Below, one piece after another: positions 25,654-35,207 of a DNA stretch of 64,000 nucleotides. A program made the position numbers and the translations under genes. Source of the stretch: Microvirga terrestris (GTDB lineage: Bacteria > Pseudomonadota > Alphaproteobacteria > Rhizobiales > Beijerinckiaceae); contig NZ_JADQDN010000006.1 in NCBI RefSeq assembly GCF_015694425.1, positions 186,001-250,000 of the forward strand, read 5' to 3'. Numbering within the stretch: position 1 is the stretch's first letter; every line of letters begins with the position of its first letter. The notes beneath the pieces are model-generated. The model saw nothing but the letters and a program-made list of their open reading frames with translations, was not told the origin of the DNA and did not search any database.

Positions 25654-26811
25654 ATGATGCTCAACTCACTCGACCTGCCTACCGAACCCTCGAAGACCCG
25701 CGTCGTGGTTGCGATGTCGGGCGGCGTGGACTCGTCCGTTGTCGCGGCCCTGCTCAAGCGCGAGGGCTATGACGTCATCGGAATCACGCTTCAGCTCTAC
25801 GATCACGGCGCCGCCGCGCACCGGAAGGGCGCCTGCTGCGCCGGCCAGGACATCTACGATGCCCGCCGGGTCGCGGAGGCCATCGGCATCCCCCATTACG
25901 TGCTCGATTACGAGGCCCGCTTCCGCGAGGCCGTGATCGACCGCTTCACCCAGAGCTATCTGGCGGGGGAGACACCGATTCCTTGTGTGGAGTGCAACCG
26001 CTCCATCAAGTTCCGCGATCTCCTGGAAACGGCGAAGGAACTCGGTGGAGATGTGCTCGCCACAGGCCATTACGTGGCAAGCCGCGCTCTGCCGGATGGA
26101 CGCCGAGCGCTGCATCGGGCGGCCGATCCGGACCGGGATCAAAGCTATTTCCTCTATGCGACGACGCCGGAGCAGCTGGATTTCCTGCGCTTTCCCCTGG
26201 GCGAACTTCCCAAGGAGCAGACCCGCGAGCTGGCGCGAGAGTTCGGGTTGACCGTCGCGGAGAAGGCCGACAGCCAGGACATTTGCTTCGTCACGCAGGG
26301 CCGCTACAGCGACGTGATCGAGCGCCTGAAGCCCGGTGCTGTGCAGGGCGGCGAGATCGTCCATATCGACGGCCGGGTTCTAGGGCGCCATGAGGGCATC
26401 ATCCATTACACGGTGGGGCAGCGGAAGGGTCTGGGCCTCTCCGTTGGGGAGCCGCTCTATGTGGTGCGACTTGATGCCAAGGAGGCCCGCGTGGTGGTCG
26501 GCCCCCGGGAGGCGCTGGCCACCCGGCTGATCCGCGTGACGGACGTGAACTGGCTCGGCGACGTGCTGATCGAGGCTCTTGGCGAGAAGGGCATGGAGGT
26601 GGCCGTGCGTGTGCGCTCCACCCGCGAGCCGCGCCCGGCGATCCTTCGATCCACAGGAACCCACACTACGGTCGAGCTGTTATCGGCGGAAGACGGGGTG
26701 TCTCCCGGTCAAGCTTGTGTCATCTATGAGAGCGATGCTCCGCGGGCACGTGTGCTTGGCGGGGGTACGATTGCTCGCACAATGGCCGAAGCCGCGCCCG
26801 CCGCGGCCTGA
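25654..26811 (+). CDS. mnmA: tRNA-specific 2-thiouridylase MnmA
   Basis: A 385-aa enzyme that thiolates U34 of tRNA-Lys, -Glu and -Gln using ATP and sulfur relayed to its catalytic cysteines. The PP-loop SGGVDSS, the catalytic Cys in [13 protein letters not shown], the second Cys in DSQDICFV and the C-terminal barrel with [10 protein letters not shown] are all present. AGGA lies before ATG 25654. Length is typical. Confidence 0.97.
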   Translation: MMLNSLDLPTEPSKTRVVVAMSGGVDSSVVAALLKREGYDVIGITLQLYDHGAAAHRKGACCAGQDIYDARRVAEAIGIPHYVLDYEARFREAVIDRFTQSYLAGETPIPCVECNRSIKFRDLLETAKELGGDVLATGHYVASRALPDGRRALHRAADPDRDQSYFLYATTPEQLDFLRFPLGELPKEQTRELAREFGLTVAEKADSQDICFVTQGRYSDVIERLKPGAVQGGEIVHIDGRVLGRHEGIIHYTVGQRKGLGLSVGEPLYVVRLDAKEARVVVGPREALATRLIRVTDVNWLGDVLIEALGEKGMEVAVRVRSTREPRPAILRSTGTHTTVELLSAEDGVSPGQACVIYESDAPRARVLGGGTIARTMAEAAPAAA

Positions 26812-26833
26812 GGCCTCGACCGAAGGGACCTTT

Positions 26834-27475
26834 ATGACGGATGGAGTGACCACTGTCCTGATGCGCAAGGCTTATGCGCGTTGGGCGCCGATCTACGACC
26901 TCGTCTACGACAAGCTGACCGAGCCGGCTGCCCGCGCCGCCGTGAATGCCGCCGTCGCCTGCGGGCCGAAGGTGCTGGAGGCCGGCGTCGGCACGGGCCT
27001 GTCGCTGGGCTATTACCCCATGAATGCCGAGGTCTACGGGGTCGATCTCTCCGAGGACATGCTCCGCCGGGCCCAGGAAAAGGTCGACAAGAGGGGCCTC
27101 ACCCATGTGAAGAGCCTGCAGGTGATGGACGTCACCCGCCTCGGCTTCCTGGACGGGACTTTCGACGCGGTGACCGCGCAGTTCATTATCACCCTGGTGC
27201 CTGAGCCGGAAATAGCGCTCGACGAGTTCATGCGCGTGCTCAAGCCGGGCGGCGATATCGTTCTGGCCAACCACTGGGGCCAGCCCTCCGGCCCCATCGC
27301 GAAGGTCGAAGAGATGGTCTCTCCCATCGCCAAGGCCATCGGCTGGAGCTCGGCCTTCAAGGCCTCGCGGGTCGAGAACTGGGCTAGGCGGACGGGTCGG
27401 ATGGAAGTCGTGGAGATGAGATCCCTGTCGCCCGGCGGCTTTTTCAAGCTGATGAGGATCAAGAAAAAGGCCTGA
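26834..27475 (+). CDS. Class I SAM methyltransferase, PmtA-like (phosphatidylethanolamine N-methyltransferase)
   Basis: A 213-aa Rossmann-fold methyltransferase. Motif I is VLEAGVGTGLSLGYY, the acidic post-I residue is in VYGVDLSEDM, and motif IV is FDAVTAQFIITLVPEPE. The N-terminal YARWAPIYDLVYDKL and overall length resemble Rhodobacter-type PmtA, which makes phosphatidylcholine from phosphatidylethanolamine. ATG 26834 is the family start; the open frame continues upstream only by chance in GC-rich DNA. Other small-molecule substrates are possible. Confidence 0.75.
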   Translation: MTDGVTTVLMRKAYARWAPIYDLVYDKLTEPAARAAVNAAVACGPKVLEAGVGTGLSLGYYPMNAEVYGVDLSEDMLRRAQEKVDKRGLTHVKSLQVMDVTRLGFLDGTFDAVTAQFIITLVPEPEIALDEFMRVLKPGGDIVLANHWGQPSGPIAKVEEMVSPIAKAIGWSSAFKASRVENWARRTGRMEVVEMRSLSPGGFFKLMRIKKKA

Positions 27476-27619
27476 CGATGCGGCGCAGGCGGATGAGCTG
27501 AAGGCATATTCCGTACGCCTTCGGCACAAGGCTAGCGCTTAACGGCCTCGCCGTGACTTTCGGGCTCAAAGCCCTATCTCTAAGGGCAAGGGCAACTTCA
27601 GATCACGAAAGCACTTCCA

Positions 27620-27838
27620 ATGCGCCTTTTCATGTTCACCTCCCAGGCCAAGGACGATCTTCACGCTTTTGCAGGGGATGAATCCGGCACCAAGCTCCCG
27701 TCCAAATACGCCCCCTGGGGGCTGACCGGCACGCTGAACTCCCGCGAGACCCCGCCGCACAAGTTCAACCGCAAGGCCATCGAACAGGCGGTCTCGAGCG
27801 AGGGCTTTCAGCTCTGGCGGATGAAGCCCAAGGGCTGA
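27620..27838 (+). CDS. Small conserved hypothetical protein
   Basis: A 72-aa soluble protein (MRLFMFTSQAKDDLHAFAGDESG, ending FQLWRMKPKG) with no membrane segment. Codon use is like the chromosome. The middle KYAPWGLTGTLNSRETPPHKFNRKAIEQAVSSEGFQLWR looks well conserved in type, with aromatic and Pro positions, but no function is known. Confidence 0.7.
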   Translation: MRLFMFTSQAKDDLHAFAGDESGTKLPSKYAPWGLTGTLNSRETPPHKFNRKAIEQAVSSEGFQLWRMKPKG

Positions 27839-27963
27839 CCGGGCCGGCCCGTATTCAACCTAGGACGCCTGCGGAATCTCGGGCGTCCGGCGCCGATGTC
27901 CTGCCATCCGGGCGCAGGACCAACGAGGCCGCCACAAATCCGTACTTTCCCTGCGGGTCTTTC

Positions 27964-27993
27964 TTGACACCCAGGGTCAACCTTCCCTATATC
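27964..27993 (+). promoter_or_regulatory. Promoter of tRNA-Met
   Basis: TTGACA (27964-27969), an 18-bp spacer and TATATC (27988-27993) lie 36 bp upstream of the mature tRNA 5' end. This is a near-consensus sigma-70 promoter and marks the intact side of the island insertion. Confidence 0.75.
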
Positions 27994-28029
27994 GCGCTTG
28001 CCTGACGCGGGGTCCGCCCCGCTGCCTGG

Positions 28030-28106
28030 GGCGGAGTAGCTCAGTTGGTCAGAGCAGAGGAATCATAATCCTTGTGTCGGGGGTTCAAATCCCTCCTCCG
28101 CTACCA
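28030..28106 (+). tRNA. tRNA-Met (anticodon CAT), island integration target
   Basis: A 77-nt tRNA with an encoded CCA. The anticodon stem AGAGG/CCTTG-type frames loop ATCATAA with CAT, and the T arm is GGGGGTTCAAATCCC. The acceptor stem pairs GGCGGAG with CTCCGCT, with a G-U first pair. The sequence fits elongator Met rather than initiator. The last 17 nt are repeated at 39575-39591, so the gene is kept whole by the island. Confidence 0.95.
28090..28106 (+). repeat. attL: 3' end of tRNA-Met
   Basis: TCCCTCCTCCGCTACCA, the last 17 nt of tRNA-Met, identical to 39575-39591. It lies 95 bp upstream of the integrase gene. Confidence 0.88.
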
Positions 28107-28201
28107 AACTTCCTAAGGCCCTTATATCTCAATAAGTTACTGAAAAGCCTCGCGAAAATACTGCCGCACCGGTACAGCAACCTGTTACAGCGGACAGTCT
28201 C

Positions 28202-29911
28202 ATGCGACGTGTGTCGAGGCTTGCGAACCGATATCGCATTTTCTACCTTCGGTGTCCGGTCCCGCGCGGCTTGCAACCCATTCTCAAGTGCCGCGAGATC
28301 AATAGATCATTAAAGACTACCGACAGGGTTACGGCGGTTGAGCGGCTTTTGTTTCTCAGCCTCCGAATCAACCCGTTTTTTCGTGAGCTTGTTACGTTGC
28401 TTCCGCTTTTCCAGACCCTGCCCGAGGAAATTGTCAGTGCCCTCAGAGGTGCGATCATCCATGTCATCGACACATGGCCCTGGATCAATGTGAACCATTC
28501 AGAGGAAGCAGACAGGTACCTAGAGCACTTCGAAACGTGGAAGCAGGAAGCAGAGGACAAGCAGCACAATCAGAGGGCCTGTGCCGAACGAGCAGCAGCC
28601 TTTCTCCACGAGCACGCCCTCTTTGACCGGTTCGGGCAAGAACTGACCAATCAGCAGGTGATCCGGATCGGCCATCTTTGCTTCCGGATCTCGATTTTTG
28701 CCTGGGATTACGGAGCGGTACGTCTCAGTGGCGGATCCGGTTCGAAAATCGATGACCCAGATCTACAAGCCCTGATGCAGGCGAATGCCGGAATGCCGGT
28801 TCTTCGCGCGTCTCAACCGGTTCTAGCGCCGGTTCAGAATGCCCGTACCCCGCTTCCGGAGTTGTTCAGGCGATACGAGGCAGAAAATGCTCACACGATG
28901 AAGGGCAACCGATCCTACGATTTCAGGCAAGCCTTCGACGTGCTGCTCCAGACGTTAGGTCCCGATGTCGTAGCTGAGAAGATCGATAAGGCGCACATTC
29001 GCAAGGTGAAGGATGTCCTTGCCCTTCTTCCAGTCAACGCGAGGAAGAACAAGCAATTCAAGGATATGTCCTACCCGGAGATCGCCGAGCGAAACAAAGA
29101 GCTGGGCCTCAGCATCATGTCCAACCGGTCACGGAATCGAATTCTCGGTTGCCTCAATCAGCTCATGGACTGGTCGGTTAAGGAGGGGTTTGTCACTCAG
29201 AACCCTGTCTCCGGAATGCTCCTCAAGCTCCCGAAGGAGAAGTCAGACAGATTGCCCTTCGATAGTGACGATCTCCTAAAGATGTTTAATGCTCCGATCT
29301 TCATTGGGAGGCGGTCTGAACGCGCTTGGAAGGAGCCTGGAGCCCTCGTCATCAAGGACAGCGATTATTGGATGCCTCTCCTCGCTCTTCTGACCGGAGC
29401 ACGAGCGAACGAACTCCTGCAATTGACAAAGGGTACTGTCCTTCAGGAGGAGGGGGTTTGGATCATCGATATCGGAGGGCGGGTGAAAACCAAGGGATCG
29501 ATTCGTAAAGTCCCGCTTCATCCCGAGTTGGTGTCGCTCGGCTTCATCGATTGGGTAACGTCCCTAAAAATCAGGCCCGAAGATCGTCTGTTCAGCGAGG
29601 TAAAGCCCGCATCCGCGGACGGGAAATTCAGCACGAACTATTCAAAGCGTTTCGGACGATTCCTCGACAGTGTGGGCATGAACGATGACCGGAAGGTCTT
29701 CCACTCTTTCCGGCATCTGTTCACGGATCTTCTTCGTGCCAAAGCAGACGAGGGTGTGATCAAAGCGATTTTGGGACATGATGATCCCTCTGTCACTTCG
29801 CGGTATGGGAATGGATATCCGCTCTCGCGCCTCCATGATGCCGTTTCTGCCGTCGTTCCTCCTGTTGACCTCTCGCATCTTTACCCACGCGCGAGGAAGC
29901 TGGCCTCCTAA
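28202..29911 (+). CDS. int: Tyrosine site-specific integrase
   Basis: A 569-aa phage-type recombinase. The catalytic residues are visible: R in TGARANELLQL, K in VKTKGSIRKVPL, HxxR in HSFRHLFTDLLR, H in ILGHDDPS and the nucleophile Y in SRYGNGY. The N-terminal 200 residues (starting RLANRYRIFYLRCPVPRGLQ) are an arm-type binding region found in large rhizobial island integrases. Position directly after the tRNA makes it the integrase of this island. Confidence 0.93.
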   Translation: MRRVSRLANRYRIFYLRCPVPRGLQPILKCREINRSLKTTDRVTAVERLLFLSLRINPFFRELVTLLPLFQTLPEEIVSALRGAIIHVIDTWPWINVNHSEEADRYLEHFETWKQEAEDKQHNQRACAERAAAFLHEHALFDRFGQELTNQQVIRIGHLCFRISIFAWDYGAVRLSGGSGSKIDDPDLQALMQANAGMPVLRASQPVLAPVQNARTPLPELFRRYEAENAHTMKGNRSYDFRQAFDVLLQTLGPDVVAEKIDKAHIRKVKDVLALLPVNARKNKQFKDMSYPEIAERNKELGLSIMSNRSRNRILGCLNQLMDWSVKEGFVTQNPVSGMLLKLPKEKSDRLPFDSDDLLKMFNAPIFIGRRSERAWKEPGALVIKDSDYWMPLLALLTGARANELLQLTKGTVLQEEGVWIIDIGGRVKTKGSIRKVPLHPELVSLGFIDWVTSLKIRPEDRLFSEVKPASADGKFSTNYSKRFGRFLDSVGMNDDRKVFHSFRHLFTDLLRAKADEGVIKAILGHDDPSVTSRYGNGYPLSRLHDAVSAVVPPVDLSHLYPRARKLAS

Positions 29912-30054
29912 TCGATATCTGCTCCAGTGATCGAGAAGCCCGAACCTGTCCAAATACTGGTTAGGTACGAGAGATCTGGATAACGAAATTCTCAGTTTGT
30001 GTTTGACCGGACCCCGCCCTCAGAACGATCTCGTTAGGCTTATACCCTTACAAT

Positions 30055-30086
30055 TAAAAGTAAAACGCACCTCAATGTGAGGTGCG
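30055..30086 (-). terminator. Rho-independent terminator of the Rep-like gene
   Basis: Read on the minus strand, CGCACCTCA-cat-TGAGGTGCG is followed by TTTTACTTTT, just downstream of the 779-aa gene in a 243-bp convergent gap. Confidence 0.78.
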
Positions 30087-30154
30087 CTATAAGAGGATTA
30101 GGTGAAAACACCAGTAGATTATTATTAGGCCCCCGTCATCGGTTTGATTGATGG

Positions 30155-32494
30155 TTATTGATCTCCGGAAGCGAATGGATCTCTATACGGTTCGATATCA
30201 ACGATTAGATCTTGGTAAGATGCCGCTTCATCACTGTCCTGATCATCGATCTCCTCCATATCAACCTCGGGTATGGATTGGATGATTATCTCTTCAGAAC
30301 CGAGACTATCTGAATTCTGTTGTGTATCGATGAATTCCATCTTCTCAATGGGTGACGTCTTCCCCTCATCGGGACTGCTTTGGAACAACGCATCGAGCGA
30401 CGCATCCATCTCTGACGAACGGTCTCTATGGTGTTCCTCCGCTCCTACGTTTTCTAGATATGCCGACAATTCTCCACGCTCATCCAACATCCGGTGTAGG
30501 TCTCTTTGAAACTGATCCATCGCAGGGATGACGCTCATCGCGCTTCTCGTCTTCTTCCGGCCAACCTTGGGGATCTCTATCGTTTCATAGTCCGATGCTG
30601 CGTTAAGACGGACCGCAATGCCAGGGAAACCCAGGGACTGCTGAAGCCAAACCAGGATTGCAAGTTCCTCCTCGGAGAATGATTTGGACTCCCTCTGAAA
30701 CCCTGGATCTGCACTGCGATTTTCTGCGAGATTATAGTTAAAACCCAAGGCCGATTTGAAAGGATAGAACCCGATCGACGTGATGCTGCGCCCTACCTCT
30801 CGATTCTCATGGAGACTGGTGAGCATAGTCTGACGGGGGAGAGGCCATTTCGGTTTGAACCGTCTTGCTGACCGTCCTTTCCCCGACAGCCATTTTTCGA
30901 AATCGTCACGAGAGGTGCCGTTCAGATCAACCATTGCGTGGATGTGAAGAAGAACCGAGTATCGGAGTTCCGGGTATTCTCGGAAGTCGATTTTCTCCCC
31001 GTTATGAATCTGAGTTCGTAGATTGTCGAGTAGGCGCGATTTGACCATCGCCGAGCTCATCTCGTCGTCAATAAGTCGGTCTGCTGGTCTCACATCGCGC
31101 TTACGCTTTTGACCTGCCAGTTTACGGAGAGTTTCCGCCTTGGCAGGGTGTAGGTCTGCACTGTCAAATGCGTGAAATAGATCTATGAGTTCGATCTCGA
31201 ACGATCCAATAATCGAAACCTTCGGAAGATCACGGAGAAGATAATATAGCTTGTCCCGCTCTCTTTTAATCACCTTTTCAACGGAACTCTTCAGCTTGAG
31301 ATACTCAGGAAATTTTGTTCGATTGATCGTTCGAAAATCCCGGTAGATCCACTGCAGCGCGAGAGCAACTTTGTGAAATTCCTGCTCTGAGAGCTTTTGT
31401 GATTTTTGAAGCTGGCTGAGATAGCGATAGAAGGATTCGTGGTAGAGTGGATCGGTCCCGTCATCCTTCGGCCGGGGGAAGTTTCCGGAGGGCAGTTCAA
31501 TGCGCTTCTTTCCCTTGAACATGCGACGCGCGGTGTCGATGTCTGTATTGAGGGCTATCAGACAATTCACGTCATGCCAGAAGTTTTCCACCCTTGGGCT
31601 TGAACGATCACGATCCATATCGAGGAAGTACTCGCGCCTCAGGTTCTTCCGGTTCAGGATGCCTTCCATCACCTTCAATTGACGCTTCTGCTCACGAATG
31701 AGGCCGTTCAGAATGTCGATATGATCACGCTTTACGGTTGATGCGCTGAAATCGATCGAGCGGCCCGCTTGCTTGAATGTGCGAATTTCAGGATCTGGAA
31801 TGACCAGCTCGTTCAGGATTGTCAGATGGAGGACATTCTCTCGGATTCTCGCTTCATCGGTCCCGTACCGCTTCTGGATGTGCCTCTGCATGTCGCCGAG
31901 GTTCTTAGCTCCAAACCGGGTTCTACACCCGGTACACCATAGGGAATTGCATCTCGCTCTCCCATCACAGCGCTCGATCTTGCTTGCGACCATTTCGAGG
32001 CCCGCGAGGTGAAAATCCTCAACGAAGGATTGCGTGTATATTCGAGGGATTGGCAAGTTGCGTGGAGGTTCTTCAGGCGAGGAGAGCCTTATGTCAGAGA
32101 ATGCCTTCGTGTTTCGATCAACAAACGACCTAAGCGCCGCCACAGCCCTTTGCTGCGCACCTTGACCGCGATGCCTTACGCCCTCGGCATCCTCAGATAG
32201 ATTTGCGTTGTCAGACAGTTCGTCGGTTTCGATGATCTGAACCGGACGATCTTTCCGCTCCAGCGGCGGGGCAGCATTGGATTCATCAAGAATGAAAGCA
32301 ATCAAGTCCTCATCCTGCTCCCACTCGTCACTACCAATGGATGGTCGGCGTTTGTCCTGTTCTTCTGAAGGCAATGCTGACGTCGCATCCGTCCTTACGG
32401 GAGCAGCCGGTTCAGCAGATGCTTCTGTTGTTTCGAAAGCTTTTCCGTGTCTGCGGAGCAAAAGAGATCTCCGCCTGTGAAACGACTGTTCCAT
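30155..32494 (-). CDS. Large island protein with HUH-type replication-initiator-like motifs
   Basis: A 779-aa protein not assigned to a family with certainty. Residues 1-150 are disordered and acidic. C176, C182, C187 and C190 in RCDGRARCNSLWCTGCRTR resemble the zinc motif that precedes rolling-circle Rep domains. LHLTILNE at 222-229 resembles Rep motif 1 (xTLT), HIHAMVDL at 517-524 resembles the HUH motif and GFYPFKSA with Y577/K580 resembles the Tyr motif. The 290-residue spacing between motif 1 and HUH is far larger than usual, with a helical Lys/Arg-rich insert. The last 120 residues are again acidic. It is convergent with the integrase and has its own terminator. A relaxase or a structural DNA-binding protein remains possible. 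Confidence 0.6.
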   Translation of the reverse strand: MEQSFHRRRSLLLRRHGKAFETTEASAEPAAPVRTDATSALPSEEQDKRRPSIGSDEWEQDEDLIAFILDESNAAPPLERKDRPVQIIETDELSDNANLSEDAEGVRHRGQGAQQRAVAALRSFVDRNTKAFSDIRLSSPEEPPRNLPIPRIYTQSFVEDFHLAGLEMVASKIERCDGRARCNSLWCTGCRTRFGAKNLGDMQRHIQKRYGTDEARIRENVLHLTILNELVIPDPEIRTFKQAGRSIDFSASTVKRDHIDILNGLIREQKRQLKVMEGILNRKNLRREYFLDMDRDRSSPRVENFWHDVNCLIALNTDIDTARRMFKGKKRIELPSGNFPRPKDDGTDPLYHESFYRYLSQLQKSQKLSEQEFHKVALALQWIYRDFRTINRTKFPEYLKLKSSVEKVIKRERDKLYYLLRDLPKVSIIGSFEIELIDLFHAFDSADLHPAKAETLRKLAGQKRKRDVRPADRLIDDEMSSAMVKSRLLDNLRTQIHNGEKIDFREYPELRYSVLLHIHAMVDLNGTSRDDFEKWLSGKGRSARRFKPKWPLPRQTMLTSLHENREVGRSITSIGFYPFKSALGFNYNLAENRSADPGFQRESKSFSEEELAILVWLQQSLGFPGIAVRLNAASDYETIEIPKVGRKKTRSAMSVIPAMDQFQRDLHRMLDERGELSAYLENVGAEEHHRDRSSEMDASLDALFQSSPDEGKTSPIEKMEFIDTQQNSDSLGSEEIIIQSIPEVDMEEIDDQDSDEAASYQDLIVDIEPYRDPFASGDQ

Positions 32495-32825
32495 AGGTTT
32501 TCTTTGATGTTGTGATTGATCGGTTGTCTGAGGTGGTGACCTCTAGCCGCCATCACATAAGCATAAGATGGAAATGCCGCAATAGTGGTTCCAGATGCTA
32601 CTACAACTTAAAGCAATGTGGAGGGGAATAACAACCAAAAGATATAGTATAAATGAGATGGTACTTGACGTGATTAAAGATATGGGTTCAGTTTCTACGC
32701 ATGCATGCTGATTGATCATTCTTGAGGGGTATCGGCATACATGGCCGGGACTTCTTGCATGTGTACCGATACAGGCGATGAAAGATGTACGCGAAGATGA
32801 GCGCCAAAACCGATGTGGAGTTCGA
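32495..32825. other. Non-coding gap upstream of the Rep-like gene
   Basis: A gap of 331 bp. It is AT-rich between about 32560 and 32700 (for example the run GATATAGTATAAATGAGATGG) and may hold the promoter and origin-like DNA of the Rep-like gene. No repeats were found and no credible gene is visible. The open frame at 32712-32912 has no coding character. Confidence 0.5.
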
Positions 32826-33296
32826 TCACTTAGGAGGTATGCTGGAACGCTTCCTCATTGGTTTCTCCGGTTCCGTTGCGACATCACTCTCGACGGAAGT
32901 CAACGAAGCTAAATCTGACCTGAGATGTGCGAGATCAGTCAGAACCTGGATCTCATTGGTCTCACCACGACGGATTTTGGTCGAGATCCCTTTGATGGTC
33001 TCGCTTAGCAGTTGCAGGGACGCCGCTCTGTCAGCAATGAACTTGGCAAAGACATCCAGCTCTTCACTAGACCCAACCGATGACATTTCTAACACTGCGC
33101 GAATTTCCGCGAGAACAAGTCCTACACTTCTGCCGTATCTAAGGAAGTGCAAGCGAAGAACGTCGGACTCAGCGTATTTCGCTTTAGAATCCGCAGATCT
33201 CTTATCAGGGGTTATTACGGCGGATCTTTCATAATACCGGATTGTGGGAATCTTGATCCGGGTCTTCTCTGAAAGTTCTTCTATGGTCAGGTACAT
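32826..33296 (-). CDS. MerR-family transcriptional regulator
   Basis: A 156-aa regulator: the N-terminal winged HTH MYLTIEELSEKTRIKIPTIRYYERSAVITPDKR carries the TIRYYER signature. A dimerisation helix (LRLHFLRYGRSVGLVLAEIRAVLEM) and a longer C-terminal helix follow. No metal-binding Cys cluster is seen, so it is not a metal sensor of the usual type. GGGAAG precedes the start. It transcribes in the same direction as the Rep-like gene 331 bp downstream and may control it. Confidence 0.88.
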   Translation of the reverse strand: MYLTIEELSEKTRIKIPTIRYYERSAVITPDKRSADSKAKYAESDVLRLHFLRYGRSVGLVLAEIRAVLEMSSVGSSEELDVFAKFIADRAASLQLLSETIKGISTKIRRGETNEIQVLTDLAHLRSDLASLTSVESDVATEPEKPMRKRSSIPPK

Positions 33297-33537
33297 TAGG
33301 GCTTCCCTTTCGTTAGGACGAGAGGGGCATCCAAGATCCCGCGTCGAAGCTCAACGGAATGAGAATGGGGCATTGGACTAAAGACCCATCACAAGGTTCA
33401 GGATCTGTAGGGGAATAGTGCAAGTGAAAACTGGTGGATCCAGTTCTCACTGCTATCGGGCTGGTCTAGAGTAAGCGATGAGGTACTTGAGTATGAGAAT
33501 GCTTCAGGTGTCCTCTAATACGCGTAAGGGGGCAATA

Positions 33538-33792
33538 ATGAAGGTGAACAAGGTCGTTCGTGTCAGCTTATCAGGTGGGATCATCGGGTTGCTGACTACA
33601 AATCCACGTCGTGCGTTGGACAACATAATTGATAAACATAACCAAGATGGTTGGAATGCCGTCTATTTCTCAAATCATACAGATGCCAACCTTCTTGTGA
33701 CTGCTCTAAGAATATTCGTTCTCATCGGAACGCTTGGTCTTTGGACTTGGGGTGCAGGTTACCTCGTGCTGTTTGAAAAACAGAGAGCTTGA
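33538..33792 (+). CDS. Small membrane protein of unknown function
   Basis: An 84-aa protein: VRVSLSGGIIGLLTTNPRRALDNIIDKHNQDGWNAVYFSNHTDANLLVTALRIFVLIGTLGLWTWGAGYLVLFEK. The C-terminal hydrophobic segment is one or two membrane helices. The middle NPRRALDNIIDKHNQDGWNAVYF looks like a DUF4177-like soluble fold. The start ATG 33538 has AAGGGGG upstream; the frame opens earlier without a site. It lies between the MerR and SH3b genes. Function unknown. Confidence 0.75.
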   Translation: MKVNKVVRVSLSGGIIGLLTTNPRRALDNIIDKHNQDGWNAVYFSNHTDANLLVTALRIFVLIGTLGLWTWGAGYLVLFEKQRA

Positions 33793-33894
33793 AACTCGTG
33801 GTAGTGACGCCCTGGAACCTGGATGAGGGTTTCGGGGAATGCTCCCTGCTATTCCTCGGTAAGATCACAAGTGCATTCCAGGTTGGAGAACGCC

Positions 33895-35184
33895 ATGCGG
33901 ATGATGATGGCAGCGGCAATTCTGTGCCTTCCAGTAGGCGTCGCTCATGCGACGTCTGATGGTCCTGACTATTTCCGAGTTCGGAACGTCAAGGAAAACG
34001 ATGTTCTGAATGTCAGGTCAGAGCCCACATCTCAATCCAGTATCGTAGGAATGCTAGAGCCTAATCTGAGAGGCGTTTCGAACTTAGGCTGCCTCGAAAC
34101 AATGGATCTGGTCCATTATCTTCAGACCAAGCAGTTTTCCAGTGCCGTAGTGGGACGCGTCAGACGCGGAGAGATGTGGTGTAAGGTCCGCCATCCGGCC
34201 CAGCCCAGTGTCGTAGGATGGGTAAATGGTCAATTCGTTATGGAGGACACCGCGCCGCCATCAACTGTCTCGCCGCCTTACAGTGTGCAAGTGGGAGAGG
34301 AGGGTGCACGGTTCGAGTCCTTCATCGAGCAAATGGTTCCCGTTGGGGATCAAAAGTTCAATGTCAGAGTCAAGCTTGTGACGAAGGGCTCGCGCACTCC
34401 AGCACTGCCGAATGGATCCGAACAAGTTGATGTATCTCTGGACTGCCTCAACAAGGCGCTGACTGATCCAAATAGAGGGTTGCTAAAGCTAACTGTCTCT
34501 GAGGATCCTGGATATCTTCCGTCCCGTGCCTCTTGGGGCGATGAGAACCTGTGGTGGGCCGTGTGCCGTCACACTTTCCAGAAGTACCGCTATGATCGGC
34601 CAACTACGAACCAACCTACCTCAATACAAGGTACGAGTTCGGGCGCTGTCCAGGTTCAATCAGTCACTTCGGATCAGAGACAGGCTCCGACTACGTCAGA
34701 AGTCCAGGGACGGAGCAAGCCCATCATCCAAGCGCAAGTGGAGGAAGCAAAGGACGCTGTCCCGACCCCAATACCGCAAGACGGCGGAACAGGCTCGGGC
34801 AATCCTTTGGTGGACATTGTCGTGGGTTCGAAAACTGATCCGAGTGCGAGCAAGGCCCTCGCTGCTATAGTCAAGGGGCAGCTTCCCAGCATTAATGGTG
34901 AGACGCTCTACTTTGACGGTATCGCGTGTTTGTCACGCGAGGCGATTGTGGAAGTCTCCCGATCTTCCAATTTCGGCATGGGGCAGATGTTCCCAGGAGG
35001 GAATGGCGCCACGAAGGACATTGCGGGAGTCGTTAATCGATTGATCGCTTCAAAGGACTGCGACACGAGACGGCCTGCTGGATATGTCAGGGTCGACGAG
35101 GAGGATGGGGACTATCCTGTCTACCACGTTCGAGATTTACGAACCGGCGACGCCTTTTGGGCAACGCGCTCTGGTCTAAAGTGA
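33895..35184 (+). CDS. Secreted SH3b-domain protein
   Basis: A 429-aa exported protein with a signal peptide (MRMMMAAAILCLPVGVAHA). A bacterial SH3-like domain spans residues about 25-125 (VLNVRSEPTSQSSIVGMLEP, then GEMWCKVRHP and GWVNGQFV). A Cys-containing region around WWAVCRHTFQKYRY follows, then a Pro/Gln-rich linker. A C-terminal domain with ACLSREAIVEVSR and YVRVDEEDGDYPVYHVRD ends the chain. ATG 33895 is preceded by TGGAGA. SH3b domains often bind cell wall, but no catalytic domain is seen. Confidence 0.8.
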   Translation: MRMMMAAAILCLPVGVAHATSDGPDYFRVRNVKENDVLNVRSEPTSQSSIVGMLEPNLRGVSNLGCLETMDLVHYLQTKQFSSAVVGRVRRGEMWCKVRHPAQPSVVGWVNGQFVMEDTAPPSTVSPPYSVQVGEEGARFESFIEQMVPVGDQKFNVRVKLVTKGSRTPALPNGSEQVDVSLDCLNKALTDPNRGLLKLTVSEDPGYLPSRASWGDENLWWAVCRHTFQKYRYDRPTTNQPTSIQGTSSGAVQVQSVTSDQRQAPTTSEVQGRSKPIIQAQVEEAKDAVPTPIPQDGGTGSGNPLVDIVVGSKTDPSASKALAAIVKGQLPSINGETLYFDGIACLSREAIVEVSRSSNFGMGQMFPGGNGATKDIAGVVNRLIASKDCDTRRPAGYVRVDEEDGDYPVYHVRDLRTGDAFWATRSGLK

Positions 35185-35207
35185 GGACATCCTCCTAAAA
35201 ACCAACA

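Noticed and set aside
32712-33234. Plus-strand frames opposite the MerR gene
   Set aside because: The minus-strand MerR domain is clear and these frames show no coding character.
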